From Pontibacter virosus (GTDB lineage Bacteria > Bacteroidota > Bacteroidia > Cytophagales > Hymenobacteraceae), in NCBI RefSeq assembly GCF_003096355.1, contig NZ_QEKI01000002.1, positions 310,001 through 374,000 of the forward strand: a stretch of 64,000 nucleotides of DNA. Reading direction: 5' to 3'. A program made the position numbers and the translations under genes. Below the pieces are notes generated by a model, which searched no databases, was not told the DNA's origin, and was given only the letters and a program-made list of their open reading frames with translations. How positions within the stretch are numbered: the stretch's first letter is position 1; every line of letters begins with the position of its first letter. Below, in pieces: positions 28,365 through 36,815 of the stretch.

Positions 28365-28398
28365 AAAAGCCTTGCCTGCGGGTGAGGCTTTTTTTTAA
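28365..28398 (+). terminator. Terminator of cold-shock gene
   Basis: A 12-bp stem with two G-U pairs (28365-28376 with 28381-28392), a TGCG loop, then a T run to about 28396. Confidence 0.8.
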
Positions 28399-28474
28399 GT
28401 TCGATGTGCATGTTTTTGCACCACTCCCCGTTAGTATAATGCCGCCCTGGCAATGTTTCACCTAACCCCTCCTT

Positions 28475-28705
28475 ATGATGAATAGAAGATACCTGGTAGA
28501 CACTACCACTCGCGAGTACATCTGCGTAGCCCTCCAAAAAGGACAGGATTGGACCCCAAACAATCAGGATTCCCTCCCAAAGTTCATGAACTCACGTACA
28601 AACAAAGACCAACCCGACTTTGAACTTGTGACCGGCGAGTATAACGACAATTCATTTTTTGAAAAGTGGATTCGCAATGGCACAAATTTCCTGTTCAGGT
28701 ATTAA
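28475..28705 (+). CDS. Small protein of unknown function
   Basis: This 76-residue soluble protein (RRYLVDTTTREYICVALQKG, then DFELVTGEYNDNSFFEKWIR) has no recognised domain. It lies between two cold-shock-domain genes on the same strand. The codon pattern resembles its neighbours and the frame is open from an ATG. An in-frame ATG one codon later is an alternative start. Confidence 0.6.
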   Translation: MMNRRYLVDTTTREYICVALQKGQDWTPNNQDSLPKFMNSRTNKDQPDFELVTGEYNDNSFFEKWIRNGTNFLFRY

Positions 28706-28755
28706 CAGACCTGAACATCCGCTTACCGTAATAATATAGATCATTTAACAGCAAT

Positions 28756-29211
28756 ATGGGTAGATCACAAGAAACCTTCAGTAAAAAAGAAAAAGAGAAG
28801 AAGAGACTTAAGAAGCGTCAAGACAAAGAAGCGAAGAAAGAGGATCGCATCGCCAACTCTGACAAAGGCAAAGGCTTAGATGAAATGCTGGCCTATGTAG
28901 ACGAAGACGGTAATATTACCGACACGCCGCCAGATCCGACGAAGAAGAAAAAAGACATCAAGCAGGAAGACATCCAGATCGGTGTGGCCAAGCAGGCCGA
29001 GATCGACCCGGCTGACCTGATCCGAAAAGGAACTGTCTCTTTTTTCAACGATTCAAAGGGTTACGGCTTTATCCAGGATCATGTAAGCCAGGAACGTATT
29101 TTTGTTCACCAAAATGCTTTGGTGAACGCGATCAAGGAAAATGATCGGGTAACTTTTGAGGTCGAAAAAGGCCCTAAAGGATTAAATGCTGTAAACGTTA
29201 AACTGGCGTAA
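28756..29211 (+). CDS. Cold-shock-domain protein with charged N-terminus
   Basis: This 151-residue protein has a lysine/glutamate-rich N-terminal 45 residues (FSKKEKEKKRLKKRQDKEAK), an acidic linker, and a cold-shock domain from about residue 90 with RNP1 KGYGFI and RNP2 RIFVHQ. It probably binds RNA or single-stranded DNA, with the basic arm adding affinity. This architecture is known in Bacteroidota as a longer Csp variant. It is followed by a terminator at 29282. Confidence 0.9.
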   Translation: MGRSQETFSKKEKEKKRLKKRQDKEAKKEDRIANSDKGKGLDEMLAYVDEDGNITDTPPDPTKKKKDIKQEDIQIGVAKQAEIDPADLIRKGTVSFFNDSKGYGFIQDHVSQERIFVHQNALVNAIKENDRVTFEVEKGPKGLNAVNVKLA

Positions 29212-29281
29212 TACCCTCTGGTTCAAAAGCTTGAAAGAACAGCTTTGAGCCATCCAGCTTAACTTAGGTGATTATAAATCT

Positions 29282-29331
29282 AAAATCTCCTGCTATTGTC
29301 GGTAATAATACTGACTGCAGGAGATTTTTTT
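29282..29331 (+). terminator. Terminator after cold-shock-domain gene
   Basis: A 12-bp perfect stem (29282-29293 with 29317-29328) with a 23-nt loop and a T run. A second hairpin (TCAAAAGCT with AGCTTTGA) lies just before it at about 29222-29248. Confidence 0.75.
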
Positions 29332-29409
29332 GTCGTATAAAGTCTCCCGGCCGCAGCTGTTCATACCTTTGCAGCCAGACCGGTGATCATAAAGCGCGCA
29401 CCCTTAAGT

Positions 29410-30018
29410 ATGGATACGATAAACACCACGAAAGCCCTGATTCTGCAGGAGGCTCAACAACAGTTTTTCAACCAAGGCTACAGCAAAGTCCTGATGGCCG
29501 ACCTGGCCAAACAGCTGGGTATGAGCAAAAAAACGCTATACCAGTATTTCAGAGGAAAAGAGGAATTGCTTCATGCTGTGATCAAGCACTACCTGGAAGC
29601 ATTGCAGCGGGAAGTAGAGAATTTGCTCCTGCAGGAAGAAGAGGATTTCGCCCACAAAGCGGAACAGGTTTTCCGTACCGTCGGGCAGCGCTTCGCGCGT
29701 ATCAACGGGCAGCTACTCACCGACATTAGAAACCACACTCCCAAGACCTGGCAACTTCTACAGCAGTATCGTACCGAAGCGGCTTTCAAGCGATTCAGAA
29801 CATTGCTGGAAGAAGGCAGCCGGAAAGGGTACATCCGGAAAGACGCCAATATCTCGCTGGCCGTGCTGCTATACGCCAGCGCGTTGGAGAAAATCCTGGA
29901 CCCGGAGTTTATCAGCCAGGTGCCACCAGAACTGATGAAAGACATTGACTATACACCTTCTGCTGTATACGAGGGCTTGGCGAATCTCATTTTTCATGGT
30001 TTGCTGGAGAAGAAGTAA
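29410..30018 (+). CDS. TetR/AcrR family transcriptional regulator
   Basis: From ATG 29410 the product has 202 residues; a GTG 27 nt upstream is in frame but lies in the promoter zone. The N-terminal helix-turn-helix is clear (ALILQEAQQQFFNQGYSKVL, then LAKQLGMSKKTLYQYFRGKE), and the C-terminal ligand domain is of unknown specificity. A TACCTTTG -7 box at 29364-29371 gives a short leader. No target gene is adjacent in a divergent position; the exosortase locus starts 310 nt downstream. Confidence 0.9.
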   Translation: MDTINTTKALILQEAQQQFFNQGYSKVLMADLAKQLGMSKKTLYQYFRGKEELLHAVIKHYLEALQREVENLLLQEEEDFAHKAEQVFRTVGQRFARINGQLLTDIRNHTPKTWQLLQQYRTEAAFKRFRTLLEEGSRKGYIRKDANISLAVLLYASALEKILDPEFISQVPPELMKDIDYTPSAVYEGLANLIFHGLLEKK

Positions 30019-30279
30019 GTAATAGCAGGCTTCAACCAGCACCATCAAAACTCACTGCTAAACCTTAACTAAATATGCTCGATGGACTGGAACTGGAAGG
30101 CTATATTATGTACAGGGCTTCCATAGGAAAGTCAGAGGTAGCAGAAGCCGGTTTAGGAGCCGCAAAATAAATACTGCCTGAACCAAAGCGTGAGGAGCGT
30201 ATCCGGTATTCTAAGATTCCTTTCTGCTGCTGTTTTTCTCAGCCAGCTTTAACATTTAAAAAAATATATACTTTCTCAC
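30019..30279. other. Gap between TetR gene and exosortase locus
   Basis: About 260 nt. It contains a 31-codon frame at 30075-30170 that I could not support as a gene, and an AT-rich run leading into the promoter at 30280. Confidence 0.4.
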
Positions 30280-30326
30280 TTGGATTTACGTACTGCAATA
30301 GTAACTTTGAAACACAAAGTACTTTA
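30280..30326 (+). promoter_or_regulatory. Promoter and operator of the exosortase N locus
   Basis: TTG (30280-30282), a 19-nt spacer and TAACTTTG (30302-30309) form a textbook Bacteroidota promoter. Overlapping the -7 box, 30305-30326 contains CTTTG-N5-CAAAG plus AAAGTACTTT. This 22-nt block recurs with a single mismatch at 31285-31306. The likely binder is the winged-helix regulator encoded at 30958. Confidence 0.72.
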
Positions 30327-30328
30327 AC

Positions 30329-30952
30329 ATGAACCAGCAGCACGACCAACTCGCCACTCTGCATGAGATCCGCAGCATCATGGATCGCTCATCCCGCTTT
30401 ATCTCGCTAAGCGGACTATCAGGTGTATTTGCCGGGCTATTTGCCCTGGCAGGGGCAGCCTTGGTCAAGTGGCATTTGAGCGAGCACAATATTGTGTACA
30501 GGGATACTTACACAATCAGTCTGAACTGGAACACGATTGTTTTCCTCTTCACAGTAGCAGCTGTGGTTTTCATGCTGGCCATTGGATCAGCTCTGTATTT
30601 TACTCATCGCAAAGCCAGCAAAAGCGGACAGCGCATGTGGGACAGCAAATCACGTCGACTGCTTATCAACCTGGCTATACCCTTAGCGGTAGGCGGCTTC
30701 TTTTGCGCGGTGTTGATCTATCATGGCATCATCTACCTGGTGGCTCCTGCCATGCTTGTTTTCTATGGTTTGGCCTTAGTAAACGGGAGCAAGTATACGC
30801 TCAGCGATATTCGCTACCTGGGTATAAGTGAGGTCATACTTGGCTTGTTTGCTTCTGTGTTTATTGGCTATGGGCTACTCTCCTGGGCAATCGGTTTTGG
30901 TGTACTGCACATTGTGTATGGCACGCTCATGTATTACAAGTACGAAAGGTAG
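30329..30952 (+). CDS. Membrane protein of the exosortase N locus
   Basis: This 207-residue protein has about six predicted membrane helices (near 30-52, 70-90, 112-130, 135-152, 165-182, 183-200) and a short cytosolic N-terminus (HDQLATLHEIRSIMDRSSRF). I recognise no enzyme motif. It is the first gene of the locus and lies 5 nt before the winged-helix regulator gene, as expected for a membrane partner co-expressed with its regulator. Its link to exosortase function is inferred from position only. Confidence 0.75.
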   Translation: MNQQHDQLATLHEIRSIMDRSSRFISLSGLSGVFAGLFALAGAALVKWHLSEHNIVYRDTYTISLNWNTIVFLFTVAAVVFMLAIGSALYFTHRKASKSGQRMWDSKSRRLLINLAIPLAVGGFFCAVLIYHGIIYLVAPAMLVFYGLALVNGSKYTLSDIRYLGISEVILGLFASVFIGYGLLSWAIGFGVLHIVYGTLMYYKYER

Positions 30953-30957
30953 CCATC

Positions 30958-31266
30958 GTGAGAGCGTATCTGGAAAATATCAACAAGGCTTTTGAAAGCA
31001 GAGCCCGGCTTGGGATTATGTCTGTACTGATGGTAGAGGACACGGTGGATTTCAATACCCTGAAAGAAACCCTGCAACTGACGGACGGAAACCTTGCCAG
31101 CCATCTGAGTGCACTGGAGGAGGCGCAGTACCTGCGGGTAGAAAAGCAATTTGTCGGGCGGAAGCCCAATACGACTTATCATGCCACTGACTTGGGCCGT
31201 AAGGCCTTTACAAACCATTTAGATGCTCTTGAGCAGTTGATTTTGGACAACAGAAAAGTCGATTAA
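30958..31266 (+). CDS. Winged-helix transcriptional regulator (HTH_34 type)
   Basis: This 102-residue protein starts at GTG 30958. It is a single winged-helix domain (FESRARLGIMSVLMVEDTVD, LTDGNLASHLSALEEAQYLR, then the wing FVGRKPNTTYHATDLGRKAF) of the small MarR/ArsR-like group. No ligand domain is present. It lies between the membrane-protein gene and the VIT gene and is a strong candidate to bind the two near-identical sites at 30305-30326 and 31285-31306, which would make the locus self-regulated. Confidence 0.85.
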   Translation: MRAYLENINKAFESRARLGIMSVLMVEDTVDFNTLKETLQLTDGNLASHLSALEEAQYLRVEKQFVGRKPNTTYHATDLGRKAFTNHLDALEQLILDNRKVD

Positions 31267-31284
31267 TATTTTTTTATACCTACA

Positions 31285-31306
31285 CTTTGAAAAACAAAGT
31301 ACTTTA
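31285..31306 (+). promoter_or_regulatory. Second copy of the exosortase-locus operator
   Basis: This 22-nt block matches 30305-30326 at 21 of 22 positions and ends on the A of the VIT-gene ATG. It again has CTTTG-N5-CAAAG and AAAGTACTTT. Its position suggests control of transcription or translation of the VIT and exosortase genes independently of the first promoter. Confidence 0.7.
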
Positions 31307-33819
31307 TGAACACGAAAACAATAACTAAAAAACTTACTCAGAACGAGCTATCCCTCCTGCATGTGGGTACCGGACTAACACTCTTCTCTTTTCTGATCTT
31401 TATGCTGCCAGAGTGGGGAGTTGCAGCGAAAGATGGAGCGGCATTTGGTATCTTTTGGGTAAACTACGGCTTGGCAGTCCTCTATTTTGTACTGCTGCTT
31501 TTGGGTAAGAGGTATACTATCAAAAAACCTTTCCAGGATTTAGAGCACCTCTATCCCCTACTGGTACTGGCCATTATCAGCTGCTATTCCCTCAACCGGC
31601 AGTTGAGCATTTTTCAGGACTCTGTTCCGTGGTTAGAGGCACTTGTATGCACGTTCTGTGTCGCAATGCTAACCTATAGCTACAATACCCTTCTGCCTCG
31701 CCTTGCAAACCAGGTGCTGCTCTTTGTGCTGGGTATAGGCGCTGTGCTTTGGGTATACTACGCCCTATACCTGTTCCCGCTCTATGTTCCCAGTTTCATG
31801 CTCTCATTTGTACTGGGGCTTTCGTTGCACACCTTTGTGCCATTGTGGGTGGTGCTGAGCCTGGTTTTCGCAGTCAAAAAAGCAATGGCCGTTGATCAGC
31901 AGTATGGGCGTAGCTTTCTGGCGGGGGCAGCTTTTCCGGTGCTTTTCTCAGCCTTCTTTCTGGTGCAGTGGCACCAGCGCAACCAGCAAATCAACTTTCT
32001 GGCAAACGAAGAAGTCATAAAAGAAAATGACACGCTGCCGCGCTGGGTAAGCCTGAGCCAACAGCTGCCCGCCGACTACATCACGGAGCGGATCATGAAG
32101 ACGGATCTGGTCTACCAGGCTCCGGCAGAGGAGTTCAGCATGTGGGAGTTGCCAGAGGGCAGCTTCAGCGAAATCAAGCGGCACGACCCGCTTGTGATCC
32201 TCTCGCTCTTCCTGCTGGGCAGGCCGAATGTGGACCGGCAGGAGAAGATAAAAATTCTGGAAAGCATGTACGATGCCCGGCACCAGGCAGAACAGCGACT
32301 TTGGTCTGGCAATAACCTGAGCACGGTCAGTGTGGTATCACAGGTCAGGCTATACCCTGCTCACCGGCTTGCCTATACCGAGAAGGTGCTCAGCATCCAC
32401 AACAGCATGCCCAACAACTGGAACCAACAGGAGGCGATCTATACCTTCTTTTTGCCGGAGGGAAGCGTGGTGTCGTCGCTCTCGCTGTGGATAGAGGGCC
32501 GGGAAGAGAAAGGCTACCTCACCACCAAGGGCAAGGCACAGATGGCCTACAACACAATCGTTGGCAGAGAGCGCCGGGATCCTTCTGTGATACACTGGCA
32601 GGAAGGCAGCAGGGTATCTGTTCGCGTCTTCCCCTGCACACCTGACGAGAACCGGCAATTTAAGATCGGCGTGACCTCACCCCTAAGGCAGGATGGTCAG
32701 GAACTGGTTTATGACAATGTGTACTTCACAGGCCCTTCCACTGCGGGTGCCTCTGAAACCTCCATGATCTATGTGGAAGGGGATGTGCCGCCGCTTTACC
32801 TACCGGCCGATTACAAAGAAACAAAGTTAGGACAGTACAAACGACAGAGCACTTACCGACAGGACTGGAGTCTGCGCCTGCCTGCCACTAAACTGGCAAG
32901 TGACAGCTTTGCCTTTGCAGGTAGCAGTTACCAGCTGCAGGAACTGCCTCTGCAACTGGTGGCCTTTAGCCCCACACAGGTATACCTCGACATCAATGCC
33001 AGTTGGTCAGCACGCGAGTTTGAGCAGGTATGGGACCTGGTAAAAGACAGGCAGGTGTACGTGTGGCAGGACCGCATGCAAAAGCTAACGACAGAGAACA
33101 AAACCCGGGTGTTCAGCCACTTGATGCAGCAACACTACTCCCTGTTCCCGCTACACAAAGTAAAAGCTCCTGACCAGGCACTCGTCATCACCAAGAGCAA
33201 TAGCACTTCTCCCAACCTGAGCGATCTGAAGAACACAGGCTTTGCGGAGGAGATGACCGAAAAGCTGCCATTGCAGAGTCCTGTCAGAGTCTATACCTTG
33301 GGAGAGCAACTCTCCCCATACCTAAGAGGCCTGAAGGAACTACAGGTGATTACCACAATGCAAGGGGACATGCAACAGATGGCTAACCTGCTCCAGCAGG
33401 GGCAATTTATCCAGGCCATACCTGCCAAAGACGTTGTGCGGTTGGGCGCCTCAGGTATAGGTATAGCCAAAACAGCGAACAGCACCGGCGGCAGCGCTCC
33501 TGACCACTTGCTCAGGCTCTTTGCCTACAACCACATCCTGCAGCAGATCGGCCCCCGCTACTTCTGCCAGGGTGACATAGAAGACGAACTGATACAGGAG
33601 GCAGCACAGGCCAACATTGTGAGCCCGGTCTCCAGCCTGATTGTACTGGAAACGCAGTCGGATTACGAACGCTTCGACATACAGAAAAGCAAGGATAGCC
33701 TTGGGAATGCCAGCATGAACGCCTCGGGCGCGGTGCCAGAGCCAGAAGAATGGGCTTTGATCATTATCGCTCTCTTAGCGGTAGCATTTGTGACATTAAA
33801 GCCCTATTTTCTAAGATGA
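31306..33819 (+). CDS. XrtN-associated VIT-domain membrane protein with PEP-CTERM tail
   Basis: This 837-residue protein has about eight membrane helices in the first 230 residues, then a VIT domain at roughly 350-480 (AIYTFFLPEGSVVSSLSLWI, TKGKAQMAYNTIVGRERRDP, SVRVFPCTPDENRQFKI), a long periplasmic region, and a C-terminal PEP motif, hydrophobic helix and basic end (EPEEWALIIIALLAVAFVTL). The tail is the sorting signal read by exosortases, so this protein is the likely dedicated substrate of the exosortase encoded next, with which it overlaps by 4 nt. The function of the VIT part is unknown. Confidence 0.87.
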   Translation: MNTKTITKKLTQNELSLLHVGTGLTLFSFLIFMLPEWGVAAKDGAAFGIFWVNYGLAVLYFVLLLLGKRYTIKKPFQDLEHLYPLLVLAIISCYSLNRQLSIFQDSVPWLEALVCTFCVAMLTYSYNTLLPRLANQVLLFVLGIGAVLWVYYALYLFPLYVPSFMLSFVLGLSLHTFVPLWVVLSLVFAVKKAMAVDQQYGRSFLAGAAFPVLFSAFFLVQWHQRNQQINFLANEEVIKENDTLPRWVSLSQQLPADYITERIMKTDLVYQAPAEEFSMWELPEGSFSEIKRHDPLVILSLFLLGRPNVDRQEKIKILESMYDARHQAEQRLWSGNNLSTVSVVSQVRLYPAHRLAYTEKVLSIHNSMPNNWNQQEAIYTFFLPEGSVVSSLSLWIEGREEKGYLTTKGKAQMAYNTIVGRERRDPSVIHWQEGSRVSVRVFPCTPDENRQFKIGVTSPLRQDGQELVYDNVYFTGPSTAGASETSMIYVEGDVPPLYLPADYKETKLGQYKRQSTYRQDWSLRLPATKLASDSFAFAGSSYQLQELPLQLVAFSPTQVYLDINASWSAREFEQVWDLVKDRQVYVWQDRMQKLTTENKTRVFSHLMQQHYSLFPLHKVKAPDQALVITKSNSTSPNLSDLKNTGFAEEMTEKLPLQSPVRVYTLGEQLSPYLRGLKELQVITTMQGDMQQMANLLQQGQFIQAIPAKDVVRLGASGIGIAKTANSTGGSAPDHLLRLFAYNHILQQIGPRYFCQGDIEDELIQEAAQANIVSPVSSLIVLETQSDYERFDIQKSKDSLGNASMNASGAVPEPEEWALIIIALLAVAFVTLKPYFLR

Positions 33820-35147
33820 GTCTGACCTTCGTTCGTAACCCGCTGATGCTGCTCGTGCTGGCGCTATACCTGCTGGCTGGTGGTTTATTTTTAAAGGATT
33901 ACCTGATTTGGGATGCTCAGTGGCTGCTGGCCCTGGCTCTGGTGCCACTGGTTGTGCAGGGCCGATCCGGACGGAAACTCTCCCCCTGGCTGTTGGTTCT
34001 GGGTATAGCATTGGCCCTTGTGGCGGCTGGCTTGCAGAATTATACCTTCTACTTCTTTGCCTTCCTGCTGACGGTATGGTGCGGGGCGCAGCTGCTCTAC
34101 GGGCGCATCTCGCTCTACCCTTTACTGCTTCTGCTGGTGGCCTCCCCTATCTTTCAGTACGTAGCCAACATCATCAGCTTCCCGCTGCGTATGCAACTGA
34201 CTAACTGGGCAGTTGCTGCGCTGCAGGCCATGGGCACAGAAGCAGAAGCGGCCGGCAATCTGATTTTGGTGAATGGGGAGGAGTTTGCCGTGGATCCGGC
34301 TTGTGCGGGTTTGTCCATGCTCTCGCTCACCTTCATCTTGGCAGTGTTTCTGCTAGCCCGGCTGCAGCACAGCCGGCAGCTGGTCTGGCCGGTTTGGCTA
34401 TTGGGTTTGCTCCTGGGCATTATGCTCGTGCTTAACCTCGTATCAAACCTGCTGCGCATCCTGCTGCTCGTGTGGTTCCGGGTGCTGCCTGATAACCCGA
34501 TGCACGACGTGCTGGGCTTGATCTGCCTCGCCCTCTATGCGCTGGCTCCTTTCTACATCTTATCGCAGTTTCTGCACCGCTGCCTCGGCAATGCTATTCC
34601 AGCCAAAGAAAACGAACCAACCGTCAGCCTGCGGGGGTCCCTGCTCCTGAATTACCTGCTTCTGTTGATGCTGATCGGCACGGGTGCAGGTATAAAAAGT
34701 GAGAACAAACTGATGGCAACCCTTGCCATACCACAGCTGCCAGGCTTTGAGCAGCAGTTGATGCCGAACGGGGTGACCAAGTACAGCAACACGGAGACAC
34801 TTGTATACCTGAAGCCTGTGCAGGCTTTTTACTCTACCGAGCACCATCCGCTTATCTGCTGGGAGGGCAGCGGCTACAAGTTCCGACGGGTGCAGCAACT
34901 GCAGGTAGGCAACCGCACCATTTATGTGGGTGAACTGGAAAAGGGAAGCGAGAAGCTCTACACTGCCTGGTGGATGGACAATGGTCAGCACCAGACTATT
35001 GAACAATGGGACTGGCGCTGGCGCATGCTGAAAGGCGAAGAAAAGTTCAGCTTGGTTAATGTAACAGTGGCCCGGCAGGAGGACTTAACGCAAGCGGCGC
35101 TGGCTGTGATGGAGCTGGCTGAAGTCAAGGCTTATGCCAAGCAATAG
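33816..35147 (+). CDS. xrtN: Exosortase N
   Basis: From ATG 33816, overlapping the preceding stop as ATGA, the product is 443 residues. About eight membrane helices carry the exosortase catalytic set: Cys in VDPACAGLSMLSL, Arg in LNLVSNLLRILLLVWF and His in PMHDVLGL. A C-terminal periplasmic domain of about 150 residues follows (after SENKLMATLAIPQ). Exosortases cut PEP-CTERM tails and transfer proteins to the cell surface. With a single candidate substrate next door, this is a dedicated system rather than a global sorter. A 16-bp-stem terminator follows. Confidence 0.9.
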   Translation: MSLTFVRNPLMLLVLALYLLAGGLFLKDYLIWDAQWLLALALVPLVVQGRSGRKLSPWLLVLGIALALVAAGLQNYTFYFFAFLLTVWCGAQLLYGRISLYPLLLLLVASPIFQYVANIISFPLRMQLTNWAVAALQAMGTEAEAAGNLILVNGEEFAVDPACAGLSMLSLTFILAVFLLARLQHSRQLVWPVWLLGLLLGIMLVLNLVSNLLRILLLVWFRVLPDNPMHDVLGLICLALYALAPFYILSQFLHRCLGNAIPAKENEPTVSLRGSLLLNYLLLLMLIGTGAGIKSENKLMATLAIPQLPGFEQQLMPNGVTKYSNTETLVYLKPVQAFYSTEHHPLICWEGSGYKFRRVQQLQVGNRTIYVGELEKGSEKLYTAWWMDNGQHQTIEQWDWRWRMLKGEEKFSLVNVTVARQEDLTQAALAVMELAEVKAYAKQ

Positions 35148-35152
35148 AAAAC

Positions 35153-35187
35153 AAAAAGCCCGTAAATCGCTGATTTACGGGCTTTTT
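35153..35187. terminator. Bidirectional terminator after xrtN
   Basis: A 16-bp perfect stem (35153-35168 with 35172-35187), 3-nt loop, A and T runs on the two sides. It marks the last core-like feature before the island. Confidence 0.85.
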
Positions 35188-35353
35188 GCTGGTTTTGGTA
35201 TCGCTACCAGCAGAGAGTGAGGTACTGCATTTATCAAACAACTGCATACAACCTCACAACTAAAATTATTTTTAATATACTGTTTTACAGTACTTTACAA
35301 AGTAAAAAATAATGTATGAATCTACAACTATATACAACTTAACACTTGTTTTT

Positions 35354-35389
35354 TTGACTAAATCTTGACTAACTTGACGAAAATTTGAC
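35354..35389 (+). repeat. Four TTGAC direct repeats upstream of integrase
   Basis: TTGAC occurs at 35354, 35365, 35374 and 35385 (spacings 11, 9, 11 nt) as two TTGACTAA and two TTGACGAAA units, ending 9 nt before the integrase ATG. They may be arm-type integrase sites or an autoregulatory operator. The rest of 35188-35353 is AT-rich without a gene. Confidence 0.5.
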
Positions 35390-35397
35390 GAAAGAAA

Positions 35398-36804
35398 ATG
35401 GCACGTCTGGACGAGCATACCTCGCTTATTGTTGTTAAGGAAGGTAACAAACTTCACATTAAAATATACTATTCACGTGGTGGCATAAAAAGGTATAAGA
35501 CCAATGTCTATGTGAAAGACAAGGCGCAGTTCATTAAAGACAAAGGGTTCAAAAAGAACAATGCCCTTAACCCATCATCTTTTCAGGATGACAAAAAGAA
35601 ACTCGATGAACTTCAACTTAAGATTGAAACCATCATCGAAGAGTTTGAGCGGGAACACTTAGTGAAGCCTACTGCAACTCAATTGGATGCCTTGATTTCC
35701 AATTACAAGGAGAACAGTCAGAAAAGCTTTACTTATATCAGTGACTACCTTCAAGAGTACATCAATATCATCGATGGGAAAGAACGCAACAGCAAAAGCT
35801 TGCCTAAAGCAGTAGAATCAGCATTATCTCAGTTTTGGGATTTTAAAAACAGAAAGTACTTTTTCAATGAAATAGATGAAAAGTTTATAAGTGAATTTAT
35901 TGATTTTCTGCTTTTTTACAAGCCTAAGAGAGTTAAAGCCTCGTCTTCCCTACCAAAGCCAGTTCATCACCTTAACAGCCCCACAACTTTTGACAGCCAG
36001 TTTGGGATGAACAACAACACTTTACTTAAAAGACTGGATGCTTTCTGTACTTTCGTAAAATGGGCAATGAGAGTACATAAAATCGAAGTTGATTATGCTA
36101 AAATAAAGGACGCAATAAAAGATAACATCAGTACAAAACGCATCACAAAGTACAGCAACATTGAGTTTGCGTTTCGCACCGTGGATGAAGTAAGGCTTCT
36201 GGCGTCACAGGATTTTGAAAACAGTATCACAGATGATTACTACCCCGAATATATCAATGGCGTTGAAAAAATGAAAGGTGTAAGCAGCAATGTGCTGATA
36301 CGGGCAAAAGATTACTTTATTATTAGCATTTTGACGGGTAATCGAATTTCAGACTTACGTGCCATAAAAGCACATCATGTTGCTTTAGGCAAACAGACTG
36401 CAAAGAAAACACAAGGGCAGTTTTGGTTAAACTCTAATGAGTCTGTCCATAAGCTACTGCGAAAACACAACTTCGACATGAAAATGAGCGAAACGAAGTA
36501 CAATAAATGCATTAAAGTATTTTTAAAACAGTTCTACAGAAATTTTCTAAAACAAGAAGATAAGCTGGTTTACATTTTTGAACGCAGAGGCAATTATGAG
36601 CAAGTAGAGCAAGTACCCTACTTTTCTCTTGCAGAAAGCCATAGTGGAAGAAGGTCATTTGCCACCATTGCTTATCATGCAGGAAAGTCGAAGCGTTCTA
36701 TCATGCAATTCACTGGTCACACCAGTGAGAAAGAGTTTGACAAATACATACAACTTGAACCAGAGAAAGACATGAAAGACTTTGCTGATTTGATGAGCGT
36801 TTAA
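35398..36804 (+). CDS. Tyrosine recombinase (island integrase)
   Basis: This 468-residue protein has an N-terminal arm-binding region, a SAM-like core-binding domain (about 120-260) and a catalytic domain with R316 (TGNRISDLRAIK), H415 and R418 (SHSGRRSF), H441 (FTGHTS) and nucleophile Y450 (EFDKYIQLE). All key residues are present, so it is probably active. It is the first gene of the AT-rich island and is followed 11 nt later by a helix-turn-helix gene, a common integrase/excisionase-like pairing. The attachment site was not identified. Confidence 0.93.
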   Translation: MARLDEHTSLIVVKEGNKLHIKIYYSRGGIKRYKTNVYVKDKAQFIKDKGFKKNNALNPSSFQDDKKKLDELQLKIETIIEEFEREHLVKPTATQLDALISNYKENSQKSFTYISDYLQEYINIIDGKERNSKSLPKAVESALSQFWDFKNRKYFFNEIDEKFISEFIDFLLFYKPKRVKASSSLPKPVHHLNSPTTFDSQFGMNNNTLLKRLDAFCTFVKWAMRVHKIEVDYAKIKDAIKDNISTKRITKYSNIEFAFRTVDEVRLLASQDFENSITDDYYPEYINGVEKMKGVSSNVLIRAKDYFIISILTGNRISDLRAIKAHHVALGKQTAKKTQGQFWLNSNESVHKLLRKHNFDMKMSETKYNKCIKVFLKQFYRNFLKQEDKLVYIFERRGNYEQVEQVPYFSLAESHSGRRSFATIAYHAGKSKRSIMQFTGHTSEKEFDKYIQLEPEKDMKDFADLMSV

Positions 36805-36815
36805 AATAAATAGTA

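Noticed and set aside
30075-30170. 31-codon frame starting MLDGLELEGY
   Set aside because: Could be a gene remnant, but it is too short to support without homology.
35354-35389. CRISPR-like repeats
   Set aside because: Units are only 5-9 nt and spaced 9-11 nt apart, with no spacers or cas genes.
35153-35400. tRNA-based attachment site for the island
   Set aside because: No cloverleaf-like sequence was found between xrtN and the integrase.
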